From: Hermatobates lingyangjiaoensis
Taxonomy: Eukaryota > Arthropoda > Insecta > Hemiptera > Hermatobatidae
Length of the DNA: 64,000 nucleotides
Assembly: GCA_026182355.1 (NCBI GenBank)
Contig: JAPFBL010000116.1
Coordinates: 186,001 to 250,000 of the forward strand
Direction of reading: 5' to 3'
The notes beneath the pieces are model-generated. The model was not told the origin of the DNA and did no database searches. It was given only the letters and a program-made list of their open reading frames with translations. A program made the translations under genes and the position numbers. The stretch's first letter is position 1. Each line of letters opens with the position of its first letter. Positions 45,868 to 57,620 of the stretch are shown one piece after another.

Positions 45868-46699
45868 GTTGGTCCTTATACTCGTATACAAGTTTCTATG
45901 AGTTCACCGGAAAAAAATATAGATGTTGATAGTTTGTAAGCTAGAAAGTGATAGAGTGGGTTTTATAGCAATGATTGAAGTAACAGGTTGACTATTGGAA
46001 ATGAAACTGATAAAATGAAAGGCGATAATTGAAATAAAGTAGAAGGTATTGCCAGATTGATGTGCCAAGTACTAACGATTAAGGAAGCAAGACGAATGCT
46101 GCTCATATGCTGTCTACTTGAATGCTAGCTTTATCTTAATTAGGTGGGTTAGCCAAAGGATGCAAACCTGTCCACGCTTTCCACAACTAGTAACCTTTTT
46201 AGCTCCTTCCACCAGAGAACCCATATAACATGAAAATGCATCATTTCCACCTGAATTCATTATTCATAAATTCTTTCTAACAAATGATCTACTTGTCTCC
46301 CTCATTATAGTTGTATATTAATACTTCATTACAATTAATGAAGATTAAACCATCTTGGTTTAATTCTGAAGTTTTCTGTTTTCTGAAGAAAGCAGGAAAT
46401 TCTTATTTGGCTATCTTATTTCTTTCGAATTTTTCTATTAATTAACCTATCCACTAACCACGTGATATACTTTATAAATAATGTTATAATTATGATATCA
46501 CTTATGTTATAACTAATGTTATAACTATGCAATAATTAATTGAATAGGTAAACAAAACAAACAACAAAAAATCCATACGAATTGGACAACATGTGGAAAA
46601 CCAGAAGTCAGGGCTAGATCCGAAACCGGTGGTGTGAGGAACAGTATTTAATATATAACATGGTTGAGGAACAATATTTAATATATATAAAATCATATA
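45868..46699. other. AT-rich stretch, nothing recognised
   Basis: No supported gene or repeat, apart from short TA-rich repeats near 46650-46710. Confidence 0.45.
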
Positions 46700-46850
46700 T
46701 ATTATATATACAGTTACAGTTTGCTTCTCAACGCGAGTACTTCGCACTTCTTCCCGATGACGACGGATGTCGAAATATCGAAGTGAGTTTTGTGGAGTCT
46801 TTGTGTGTTCTTTTCTATGTGTTAAAGTGTATATATATATATATATATGG
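46700..46850 (+). ncRNA. PLE-B' terminal segment with hammerhead-like core
   Basis: CTTC (46750-46753), CCGATGA (46754-46760), C, GAC-GGAT-GTC (perfect stem II), GAAA (46772-46775), TATC, then GAAG (46780-46783), which pairs fully with CTTC. The ATAT after GAA gives a two-pair stem III. Every element fits a minimal type I hammerhead except U4, which is C. The sequence then runs through GTGTGTTCTTTTCTATGTGT into (TA)n at 46831. No endonuclease gene lies next to it. Confidence 0.68.
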
Positions 46851-46859
46851 TTAATTCAT

Positions 46860-48097
46860 TTTGACTTATAAACAAGAAACTCTATGACATTAACTGTAAT
46901 ACCATTATGTTTAGTAGTTCATGATTTCCTAATTAAACTATATTGTTTTATGTTTATTTCCATATTACTTCCATTAAATAATTCGGCCGTATTAATAACT
47001 CGTTCTAGCATTATATTTTTCCTTTGGAATATATAAAAAGAATGATAGAATTCCTTTTATTCTTACAAAATGAATGTGGATCGTGAATGTATTTATTAGT
47101 TATTCATTGTTTAAAATAAGCTGTATATAATTTTAATAGTATTTAAAATTATTTTTATTTTAATGAATATCTTTCTTTGTTCTGAAAAAAAGAAACAAAG
47201 AAAATTGAAAGAAATACTGGCGTTCGGAAATAAAAAAGAAAGATGATACAGTTTTCAAAGTCCTGTTCTTTTGAGGAAACAAACTTGGAAGTTAGTCAGT
47301 TCTGACTTGGGTTCTATAATGATGTTTCATTAGCCACAGAGTGAATTTGAAGCAAAAATTCACGATAATAGATGTTGCTTTTTTTCTTTCTTTTGTAAAA
47401 CTCTTCGTGATTTTTAATATAATATAATATTCAATGCTCTCGTTAATATAATTTTTTTATTTCACAACTTTTCTATCATATTTTTTCAGTAAATAATATA
47501 TTTAATATCCCAACATAAATATTATCGGACGATGGGAATATCATTATGGTAATGAACCCAGTCTTATAAGAACAGAATTCTTAGATCTGAAAACTAAAAT
47601 AAATATTTAGAATCATTTTTTGAATTATGATTCCAATTCGAATAGCAGCATTAGATTCTGAACACTAATAGTTATAAAGACAATTATGACAGTGATTTTA
47701 CTTATACATGCATAGTATCACTTAAAGTGTCACAATTTCATAGAGGATATAAGAGTACGATATAAGAGTACCATGGCTTCATGGTACAAGAAGAAGCTAT
47801 TAAAATTGCCTTACAATGTACTGAAAGTATTTAAACAACTGTATATGTATGAGAAATAATGCTAAAATCTGCAATCATATGAGCTAATTAAAATTCCTTA
47901 CAAGGGAGGAGTTGAAGGGATGTAAAAACTATGGTATATTTGAAACAAGATGTGCCCAGTATATTACCGTATAAGCTATCGATACTGTTTTTGTGGATGA
48001 GATTGAGGGTACGCCAGAAAGCTACACCTCTAATCGAGTCTGCAAGAAAGAAACAACTCTGACGCTGATTCTTCAAAGGAACAGTGTATCACCCGAA
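46860..48097. other. AT-rich stretch, nothing recognised
   Basis: No gene, terminal repeat or SINE that I can support. Confidence 0.45.
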
Positions 48098-48210
48098 TGA
48101 TTCTACACGGGGATATTTAAACTTTGCCTAACTCAAATGTACTTGCGGAAAGTATTGCTTGATGCGATACAGGCTACAGACCGATGGATTGACATCCACT
48201 CAGGTGTGCT
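48098..48210 (-). mobile_element. SINE fragment
   Basis: TTTGCCTAACTCAAATGTAC, GTATTGCTTGATGCGATACA and GACCGATGGATTGACATCC match the minus-strand SINE at 36316-36639 in order. The tRNA head is missing. A little downstream, CTGATGACAGCAGAAACG at 48287 looks like a hammerhead core without stem II. Confidence 0.6.
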
Positions 48211-48431
48211 GAGGTCTTACTTGGCTTGGAGATGTTCTTATCAGTTTTAATAATTATGCATTTAATAATTTATGTCTTGATAATGGCTGATGACAGCAGA
48301 AACGTGAACTCATTTAATATTTCAACGATTAGTGATATATTGGATACTGTGGTAATAGTAACAAGAAAGTTAACTTGAGAAACATGCAAAGAAGCAAGTA
48401 CCAGTAAAATAAATACATATGTAAATAATAA

Positions 48432-48530
48432 AAGTTTATCAGGACTTGGTCAGTTCGTCAGGTTCTAATTAAACTCGTTACCAACGATTCGGTTTTTAAT
48501 TAAAACCTTTTTCATAGGCAGTAATATACA
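48432..48530 (-). repeat. single arm of the 34.6-kb inverted family
   Basis: GTTTATCAGGACTTGGTCAG and CCAACGATTCGGTTTTTAAT match one arm of 34640-34960. The opposite arm is absent. Confidence 0.55.
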
Positions 48531-48639
48531 ATTTTAAAACAGAAAAACTAAGTATTACATTAGAAATTATTTTAAAAGACAAGGGACTGTGGATTTTAGT
48601 AACAAATGTTTATTTTGAATGAACATGTGATACTTTGTA

Positions 48640-49269
48640 TATATATATATATATACTTTAACACATAGGAAAGAACACAAAAATTCACCTAAGACACACT
48701 TCCATATTTCGATATTCGTCGTCATAGGGAAGAAGTGCGAAGTACTCGAGTTAAGAAGCAAACTGCTACTGGTCTCCAGAGAAACTCGTGGAACCACCGC
48801 AATGCTGCCCCCCAGCGGAGGAGAGGAAAAATAGAAATCCCTCCAATATTTATTTATAAGACAAGATAAAAAATATACAAACGAAATAATAATAAAGACA
48901 TCAATGAGAATGCAAATAAAATTAAAAAAGAAAAAGTATAAACAATGAGTATAAAAAATGAATGGTAGAGGTTAAGACCAGGAGGAGACGAGCCCCAAGT
49001 AGGCATATGAATGCCTCTTCAGAAGCTCTAAGGGTGACAAGAGAACTAGACTCGGGGATTTGTTTGAGGATTTGTACCCTGAAACAATCATTGAAACGGA
49101 GATCATGGGAATTAGCGTGGATAGCTATGGGTAAGTCACTGCACTGGCCAATGGACGCCCTGTGATTGTTCATACGTAAGTTCAGCTTGGTTGAAACCAA
49201 GCCAACGTAAAAACCATCACACCGAGTGCAATACAAACGGTAAATGCAGTTACAAGAGGTGCAAGAAAT
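48640..49269 (-). mobile_element. PLE-B': second 5'-truncated copy
   Basis: Same layout as PLE-B: endonuclease remnant, A-rich 3' region (48850-48960), terminal segment with core CCTATGA (48722-48728) and GAAA (48707-48710), then TTTCCTATGTGTTAAAG and (TA)n at 48640-48655. The 5' side is cut at another short TA tract near 49268. Its terminal segment is closer to the copy at 46700-46850 than to PLE-B. Confidence 0.8.
48922..49269 (-). pseudogene. PLE-B' GIY-YIG endonuclease fragment
   Basis: Frame from 49269 on minus: ISCTSCNCIYRL, YCTRCDGFYVGLVSTKLNLR, MNNHRASIGQCSDLP, DLRFNDCFRVQILKQIP, RASEEAFICLLGARL. It aligns residue by residue with the last third of the PLE-B protein (FYVGMAST, LRMNGHRASVGQ, ASEEAFICLPKAR). 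The GIY-YIG, arginine and glutamate positions are all kept. After GARL the frame differs from PLE-B, probably a small indel, and runs on into non-coding sequence. The 5' end is missing. Confidence 0.82.
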
Positions 49270-49380
49270 ATATATATATACACGAGTTCAAAATTCAAGA
49301 AGAATAACACACAGAGTAAGGAAACACACTTACAGACTCAAATTTTCGGGTAATCCGTCTTCAGGAGAAAAGAGAAAGGG
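49262..49380 (-). ncRNA. hammerhead-ribozyme-like motif, family 7, best copy
   Basis: On minus: CTC, CTGAAGA (49358-49364), C, short GGATTACC stem-loop plus C, GAAA (49344-49347), ATTT, GAG (49337-49339), GTCTGTAAGTGTG. GAG after the predicted cut pairs with CTC before the core. AATT makes stem III. A short TA tract lies at its 3' end (49268-49280). Relatives at 11219, 17265 and 18567. Confidence 0.65.
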
Positions 49381-49474
49381 AGACTAAGCACATTGTAGAC
49401 GCAATGGCAAGTAACCCAAAACGGGTTACAACTTAGAGAGGTATGTAACAATTTCTCAAAAGTACATAATAAAA

Positions 49475-49560
49475 AACGTTGGGTTTTTGACTCTGACGAA
49501 GACCGCTTGTTATGGTTGAAAGATCTGTCATTTGTTCCCACTTAATATTGTGTTTTGATC
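49475..49560 (+). ncRNA. solo family A hammerhead-like motif
   Basis: GGGTTTTTGACT, CTGACGA (49493-49499), A, GACCG / CTTGTTA / TGGTT, GAAA (49518-49521), GATCT, GTCA. Stem II holds with two G-U pairs. The TTA of TTAGTC is lost, so the stem I partner is damaged. A short TA tract follows at 49563. Confidence 0.65.
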
Positions 49561-49599
49561 ATACATATATATATACAAACCAATTAAAAAGGTTTAAAA

Positions 49600-49770
49600 G
49601 ACGACTCAGTCGCCGCTCGGCCTTCCTGCAGGAAACTTCTTCTCCTGATGACAGCGATGGTCGAAATATAGAAGTAAGTTATTCCTGTGTCTATCTGTGT
49701 GCTATCTTGTTTGTAATTGGTTTTTATTTATAAGTCCCTAGACCGTTTCATTTGATTTTTAAATATATAT
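49600..49770 (+). ncRNA. PLE-type terminal segment with intact CTGATGA
   Basis: CTTCTTCTC, CTGATGA (49645-49651), CAGCGATGGTC, GAAA (49663-49666), TATA, GAAG. Unlike the other B-type copies U4 is kept, but stem II is distorted (AGCGATGGT). Downstream it ends in (TA)n at 49762. Confidence 0.6.
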
Positions 49771-51439
49771 ATATATTTTAATGTCAACGAAAATTACTTC
49801 AATATTTCGTTGTTGTTTCTCCGTTTTCATTTTTCTTAATCCATTGATATATATTTAACATTAGATAGCAATCCCGGAGATATTAAGTATAAATACACAT
49901 ACAAAGGTTTATGCGACTTAAATTTGAAATTTAAAACGAATGCAGCTGTTTGGCTAAACATACTGAGTTGTTTAATTATAGTTTAATACGTCAATGCAAA
50001 TAGAATAAGATTAATGTTCTGGAAAACAGAAATGAAAGGTCAAGTTTAATTGCTTGGAAAGCTTCCAAGACAAATAACCCCGCTGAAAATGTTATTCTTT
50101 AGAAATAAGCAATCAAAATTCAAACAATTACACGTTCCATTTCAATAGTTTCTTTATTAAATTGAAACAACACCGATCTTTCTACATTAAACCGTAGCGT
50201 TATTAAAAAAGAGAAAAACAAAGAAAGATTATTTTCTCTTTGTTATGAAAAAGAACACATTTTTGCATCAGTACTTGATGCGCAATAGTCATAATAATGC
50301 AAAATATATCAATTACAAATTTAAGCAATTCATCTAAAACGCTTAATGAAAGTAATTATGTGTTTTTTTTTAAAATGGGGTTAATTAAGTTTAAGGTAAT
50401 TTGTTATTAGTGATTTATTGATTTCTTTTCATCTTTTAAACCAAAATTTACCACAAATAATATAAAATCATATGAAATAATTAATTACAATATTTACATC
50501 GTTTAATGCTGTTTTATCGATGTTTCTTTCTTAGAGTGAGACCTTTAAATATTTTAAAGTGTATTGTTGAAATAAATAAATTAACTAATAAATCTAACTT
50601 AAAGTTACTACTTTACTTTAAGAATTGAAAGTAAACTATATGAAGAAATACTGATATTACCTTTATTATTAATTTTAAAATTTGTTTGCAATGTTTTTAT
50701 GAATGATTCTGATGATAGTTAAAGCAAATTGAAAATTTAATCATACACGCGAACTTTCAAATAAGTGAAGATGGATAACAGGTTACATCGCTTTCTTCTT
50801 TATTCTACTGATTGATTTGTATCAAGTGAGATTTAGTAACGTTACTTATAGTCAATTGTTACTTATCCGAAGTTGTTTGACTTTATGATTGGTGTAATTT
50901 ATTAATAATACGTTTCCTGATAGTAAAGCTGAGCGTTATCCACAACCGATTCATTATTTTCCTAATTGTGTTATGTGTTATATACTCGTAATTGTATTGC
51001 TTTGACCATACATTTATAAGACTGAAGTTTTGAGTCTTGATCATGCCCTTTTTGTTTAGGCCAAAGTTAAGGCTTCAACTATTACCTTTTCTACAGACCA
51101 GTTTTATTCGTAATCAGGATTTCAGCTATTTATGATAAAGAAAGGCGCAATACAGGTGGTATTCTCCGACCTAGCAGCAGGTTTGGATCCGACAGACCCA
51201 TTGTTAATCGGTTTGGTCGTTAGTCGGGTACTAGCATCCTATACAGAATGGCCGACTCTACAGTTACACTCTAGGATCCATAACAACATTCTGTTGCATT
51301 TATTAATTAAGTACAGTTTAGAAATATGAGAACCTCTAATTCGTTGATAGTTAATAAGTTACAAAGAATATTTGAAACTTAATATGTATATTTCATAACG
51401 AATGGCTGATAATAAGGTATTTTAATTCTAACGTAGTGC
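49771..51439. other. AT-rich stretch, nothing recognised
   Basis: A 65-codon frame at 51132-51329 has normal composition but no recognisable product or splice signals that I trust. Confidence 0.45.
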
Positions 51440-51660
51440 AATCACTTATTATGTGGTATTTACTCATTGTAGGGTAAAAAGTTAATGAAATGGTCTCCAC
51501 ATATAAACATTTTAATGGTATAAACAACGCGTTTCGAACACAAAGTGTTCTTCCTCAGGCATTAACTAGAAAATACAATGACACCAGAGAGTTATCTATA
51601 GTATATTAAAATTTTTATATGTGAAGACCATTTCATTAACTTTTTACCCTACAAAGGTTT
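51440..51660 (-). repeat. family P unit with inverted ends and a clean hammerhead-like core
   Basis: TGTAGGGTAAAAAGTTAATG at 51468 is mirrored at 51635-51654; the arms are about 40 bp with one or two differences. On the minus strand inside: CTGAGGA (51552-51558), A, GAACAC / TTT / GTGTTC (perfect six-pair stem II), GAAA (51532-51535), CGCGTT, GTTTATACC. ACGCGT can form stem III. The GAAACGCG box resembles that of well-known animal hammerheads. Stem I is short (GC with GT). Only one core lies between the arms. Confidence 0.7.
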
Positions 51661-53725
51661 TTTAAGCATAAAACCATAGGAGGGATGCTTCTAGATATAC
51701 ATGGAGAAAATACTTAGTATGAATTATCTAGTTGAATAATTTACGAGGCAGATATGATAATTATTTAAACTAGTAAACCAATAAGTTTGGTGGTAATCGC
51801 TAAGTAAACCGGCTAAAAAGCCTTTACCCAACGTATCTACGATTCGTCGTCAGTCGAGTACCATCTTTATAGGTGACTTCTCATTCCTCTTTGCAGCTGT
51901 ATAGTAAATCAATGGAGTCATTTACTAACCAAAACTAGGTACTTTTATATGAAATATGTAAAAAAGAATTGAGAAAATAACAATATTCTCAATTGAATGA
52001 ACGATACTTCTTCAAAATCCGCTGCTTTATAAATCTGAGGTAGTTACCATTTAAGAACCCCCATGTTGAGTTTAGTATATTCAACTATAATAAAGCAAAT
52101 TAAGACATTAGCCATTCTTAGTGTCACTGTAACAGAACTGAAGTCAAAATTCTTAATTCCTTTTTGTTTGAACTTAATCTTACATTATTAATGTAACTAA
52201 AATAATTACAAGTTTTTTATACTTCCAATTGCATTAAAATTAAACATATTTATTTTGTTTACATACGAGTAAATATCCTTTCAAAATTCATGGTATTATT
52301 TTTCATTGTGTTAATATTAACTATTACTTGTTAAACTAATAACATTAAATTACATATAATACTCATGATAATTACAGGAGTCAAGATTGAGTTAGTGGCA
52401 GTGAAGCAAAATGTAAAATAATAGTGGCTAACTATTCTAGATGTCACTACTTCTTTAAATTTCCTTATGTCAAAATTGAAAAATCTACGCTGCTAACAGA
52501 TTACCATATTAAACCTAATCATCACACGAGACGATGGGGAATGAATTAAATAGTTTTTAACGTAGTTGCCATATTCAATATTATCTAGAAAAAATTGTTT
52601 AAGTATAATCAGCTTGTAAGAATGTAATGTTTATAACATGTGATAGCCCAAATAGGATTGTGAATAAACTGGTGCAAAGTGTTAAAAGTTAATGAGAAAA
52701 ATATAAAATAGATAAAAAGTGAAATTGTAAATGTATTTTTTTTGTTTTTATTACGATTTTTTTGAAGGCATGTAAACTGCTGACTCATTGAAGATGATTA
52801 ATTAATGCTTGTTGAGATTCCGTGATATTAACATAGATACATACCTATCCTCTCAGTAATGAATTTTGCGTGTGTATTAATTATTTACAGTTAATTAAAC
52901 ATTTGGTTTTGAATATCAAAGAAAGGATATTTACAAAATTAAATTAGAATAACTGTTATTTAAGAAAGCAAACTGTTAAGTGAATCATTGAAATGGTAAA
53001 ATGTAAGATTAATATGCGAGGTCAGAGGGCACAGACGTAATGTTGTGTATCTTGCGCCAACTGCATTAATACTGAATATATTTGCTTTTGATTTGCTCCT
53101 TGCACAGAAGGAGCTCTCAGAAGCTAAGTAAATATATTATCAGGGACCTCCGGGTGACTCGGTGATCGACTGGCACAAACCATTACTTGCCTCCCAAATT
53201 AAATCTTCCTAACATGCGGTGAAATCGTCTTCACTTAACAATTACAGCAAATTGAAAACTCTCAGAGTATATAATACTCTTTTAAGAGTTTGCATGTAAG
53301 AGATACTGTCGAGTCTTAATCAGTCAGTGTGTGGCATTTACTCATTTTAGGGGAAATGAAAGAAATCTCTAGATTCTAGATAGAAATGTTTTACATAATT
53401 ATCAGAAAAAATATTGAATATTTCCTCAAATATTGCTGAAGAATGTTCAAAGAGCACTGAGAACACTGACATTCAACCAGTTTGAGACCAAAATTATGTT
53501 ACCATTTGTACTATACCTTCATAAAACTCTTTTACTATTTTTTATGCTGTACGAAGAATTATATACTTCTTTGCTTTATATAAATAAAAATGTATTAGTA
53601 AAACACTTCTACTTGTATAAATCTCAAATGTATACTCGTACTTCTAATTAGTTCAGCAAGTAATTGTCAACAGGTTAATAATTGTTACTCTCATCTTGAG
53701 GTTGCTCAAAACAGAAAATCAAAAA
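51661..53725. other. AT-rich stretch with traces of repeats
   Basis: CTGACGA at 51847-51853 (minus) is followed by ACGTTGGG but lacks GAAA, so it is a decayed motif. At 53330 GTGGCATTTACTCATTTTAG is a lone family P flank. No gene seen. Confidence 0.4.
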
Positions 53726-53729
53726 GAAC

Positions 53730-53970
53730 TTAATTTCATTACTTGTGCAATCTGTTATAGTGTGGCATTTACACATACAGGGGAATTTCAAAAATTACGT
53801 CTCCACACAAAAAAGGTTCAATATGAAAACTACCAATGCGTTTTAAAGAAGACTTCTCTAAAACACTTAGTAAAGAAGAACACTAAGTGCTTGAAAAGAG
53901 ATGTTAGTTTTCATGTTAAATTTTTTTTTGTGTGGAGACATAATTTTAAAAATTTCCCAATATTTACGTT
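53730..53970. repeat. family P palindrome, decayed cores
   Basis: Arms GGGGAATTTCAAAAATTACG and TTTTAAAAATTTCCC, then CTCCACAC / GTGTGGAG and TGAAAACTAC / GTTAGTTTTCA. Both central motifs lost their conserved boxes (GAAGAACACTAAGTGCTTGA remains). A 109-codon frame across the palindrome is a by-product. Confidence 0.6.
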
Positions 53971-56329
53971 GATATCAAAAGACATGATAGGAAACAGTTT
54001 GATTATTTTCATCATTACAATTTAACAAGGGTCAATATTATAACCTTGAATATTTAATATCAACAGTTTCTTTTATTTTTTTTAATTAGAACTCGGATTG
54101 AAGATGGTAAAAAAAATAATTCAATACGCACGCACTCATCTATTCTTATGTAACATTTATCAAAAATTATAAGCCACTAAATAAACTATTTTAATGTGAA
54201 AAATATTTAATAGGCGAAAATATACTTGTAATCATGACTGTAAATATATAATATATTTAATAAAGTAATTTGTTCAGTAAAAAATCATGAAATAATATAT
54301 AGTCATTTTTAAAGGTCCCCAAATGACTAAATAAGTTTGATGGTCTGTAATATCATTATCATGGGAACAACTGGTTATAACTGTAGTCATTACAGTTATG
54401 TACACATGGTCTACAGGTATAGACACTGATTCTATGGAATGATCCTTGTTTTGTAATCACCATCATGATGAAGCAAATGTTGATCGAACAAAAAATTGTT
54501 GTTTCAACTAAAAAAAAGTGCTGAAGCTGAATTTAAACTTGAGCCTTCAGTATTTGTTTCCAATATCTTAATGATCAAAAAATATTAAACTGCTGTTAAA
54601 ACAAAAATTATGAGCAAGAAATTCACAACTTCTTCAAATAGTCTTTTTAATTTTGTACAGTTAAACGTTTTTAATATTCAAATATAATGATCAAGAATTT
54701 ATGGAATAACTATTACGAAATAAACTGTTATCAATTATTATGGATTGCTGGTAAAGATCAATAATTACAAATTAAATGTACTTTGAGTGACTAATTTGGA
54801 TGTGTAGATGTTTTTATGTAATCAATATATTAAAATTAAATCACGAAAATTTAACTTTTTCCAAGCAAATACAATTTTTATATATATCTTTGATTTAATA
54901 TAAAAAAATGTCAAGAATCATAAATTTGGAGTTAAATTGAACTGTATTGATTACTTTCTTATTTGTATAAGTAATATGGTAAACAGAAAGGACATTTTAT
55001 AAAGGCAGTGGAGTATAATATTCGACTTGTTAGTGATAGTAATGCATTATAGTCGTTCAACCTGATCACAGACACCGTGCAGGTGTCTGCCGTCTAATCC
55101 CAAGACGATTCCTTTACATTTACGAAGAAAGTCAATACAAATATTGCTCTCATTGCTATTAAGCAAAAACAGAATAAATATCTCTGTTCCTTATAAATTT
55201 GAAAATTCAACCCATTTTTCGCTGTTCAATGGTTTATACGTCACTTGTACGTGGAACATACTTGTTTTTTTTTCTAAATAAACTAGAACTGGGTATTTTA
55301 TTTGTTAGTTATTGACCGATGTTCAATTTCAACTATTTCAATATTGTTCTGATTTTTACATTACATGCATTTAGAAAAACTAAACTTTACCATTCACTTA
55401 ACCAGCACGCACATACTCTTAGGTCTGAAAGGGCAATCAAAGAACACCTGTTGGATTCGAATTTCGAAACACTAAACTGAACAAACAGTTTGTTCTTTAC
55501 TGTTTGCCACAGGTGGTTCTTTGACTATAAATTACCTTTATTATATTTAGAGAATGAAATATACTATGGTTTAACAAAACAAATCAAACGAATTATTCTC
55601 TATATTCTAATTGAAATATTTTCTGTTGCCTTTCATGGTAGTATATTCGAAAAAAAAATCCTCAGAATATATAACCTTCTATAATAAAACAACAATAGCA
55701 AAACAAATAAAAAAACTTTGAAATTTTAAGTATGCATTCATATTTAAGCTTAATATATTAAACTAACTGACCATATTTATATTAATTTTGGCTTTTCTGT
55801 TTTCAAGGAGTCTAAAATATATTTACTCTAAGCACATTCTAAACAAGTAATAAAAGCTACTTCAGTTGAAGACATTTGTTGACATATAATATTAAAGAAC
55901 TTATTAGTGGAATACAATTATAAGAACGAAATTAATAATTACTTACTGCTTAATTACATCAAATTAATTAATGTCATTTATTATTGATTATTGATAATTA
56001 TTAATATGTTCAAAAAAAGACTAATTTATATGTCTAGCTATTATTATGTAATCACGGTATTCAAAAGTGGCAATAGGTAAAGAGTTCAGATTACTTTCAA
56101 ACGATTTTATACTTGAGTTTAGTTTTCAGATTACATCAGAGTCATGTTCAAGTAAATATTTTTTATTTGTTTGATGAACTTATTTTTGTATTCAGTGATC
56201 AAATATCATGCAGCAATTTAGATGTATAAATATGAACAGCACTTCCAAAGTGTTATCCCATTGTATTTTCCAGAACACCTCATACGATAGTGGGTTCTGC
56301 AGTATTCACGTAAGACGATCAGTACATTC
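53971..56329. other. AT-rich stretch, nothing recognised
   Basis: No supported feature. Confidence 0.45.
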
Positions 56330-57620
56330 GTACTAATCCATGCCCTGACAGTATAGATAAGTAGATTAATCTCTATAGCTAGTAGTCGGCTTAACAAAGG
56401 AGTAACCAAATCTGTATTACTATGGTTTAGGCTCTCCAAATGCACACACACATTGCTTCAATTATCCTTAGGCTCTCCGAATAAATAAGTGAATATCAAT
56501 GTTTACAGTTTGACTCTCCTAATGAGTAATTAAACCTTTATTACTATTCGTTTTACAATATAACTAAAGGAATTTCTTTAATTATTGTTCAATCTATCCG
56601 AACAACTATCAGATTCTCTATGCTATTGTAGAGGCGTTTCAGAGAAGTAGAACAATATAATATTTTTTTCAAATATGTAAATAAGTTTGTAACATGTAAA
56701 TAATAAGACTGGGAGTAGTAAGTAACTAATGATCAGAGTCCTAGATAAGTAGGTAATTCTCTATATTAACTATTATTTTCCAAGGATGATTCATTAACTC
56801 TGTATACCTACTGTTAGGCTATACTAAATACATCTGTATTAACGCTCTATATATAAGAGTCTATATCTATATAACTATTGCTCAGAACTCCAGATAAGTA
56901 GACAATTCTCTTTTACTCTTGTTTAGGCTCCCCAGATATGTAGATATTTCTCTATTACTTATTTTACGCTCTCAAAATAAATCCGTATGACTTTCCCAAG
57001 ATCTTGAGAAGAGTGATGAATCTGCCTAACTATTGTTGAAGCCCTCTAGATAAGTAAATAAGTGAGTAGATACATCTCTAAAACTAGTTTTTGGCTCTCA
57101 AAATATCTGAGTACATTTTTATAATATTTTTTCATGATCTCCAGATAACTAGATAAATTCTTACAATTACCGTCAAGCTCGCCAGATAATGAAATAAATC
57201 TTCATAACTACTACTTTTTGATACTCCAAATAATAAATAAATTTGTATAACTACTGTTCAGGCACTACAGATGAATAAATAACTCATTATTACTCATGAA
57301 ATAAGAATAAAAGTTCTCTAAAAGTGTAATTACTTATCAGATATTTTAGACAAATAAGGAGATATGTATAATTATTCTTTTTGCTTTCTAAATAAGTGTT
57401 ATAGTAGTTATAGATCTCTATACCGACTGTTATACTATGTAGATTTGCAGTTAAATCATAATACGTGATATTCAGACTGTTGAGATAAGTATAAAAGTTT
57501 TTCCAGAAACTATTCAAGTACGGGTAGAAATATGCTGTGAGGCGAATAAAATAAATAGTTAAATATGTATGACTATTGCTCACTCTCTCGAGATATTTCG
57601 ATAAATATCTACAGATTTGA
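56330..57620. repeat. degenerate tandem repeat, about 41-bp period
   Basis: Variants of GGCTCTCCAGATAAGTAGA followed by an AATCTCTATTACTATTGTT-like stretch recur. Starts lie near 56430, 56471, 56512, 56553, 56590, 56631, then 56881, 56921, 56961, 57035, 57091, 57133, 57174, 57218 and 57260, with a late one near 57574. Most spacings are 38-43 bp. Units are highly diverged, so the array is old. A 137-codon minus-strand frame at 57290-57703 lies over it and reads repeated YTYL-like blocks; I regard it as a by-product. Confidence 0.75.

Noticed and set aside
48287..48303. hammerhead core CTGATGA...GAAAC
   Set aside because: Only five bases separate the boxes, so stem II cannot form; at best a deletion remnant.
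51132..51329. possible exon (65 codons)
   Set aside because: Pyrimidine-rich sequence and an AG precede it, but there is no donor site, conserved motif or neighbouring exon to support it.
53696..54025. 109-codon frame
   Set aside because: Crosses the family P palindrome; both halves mirror non-coding arms.
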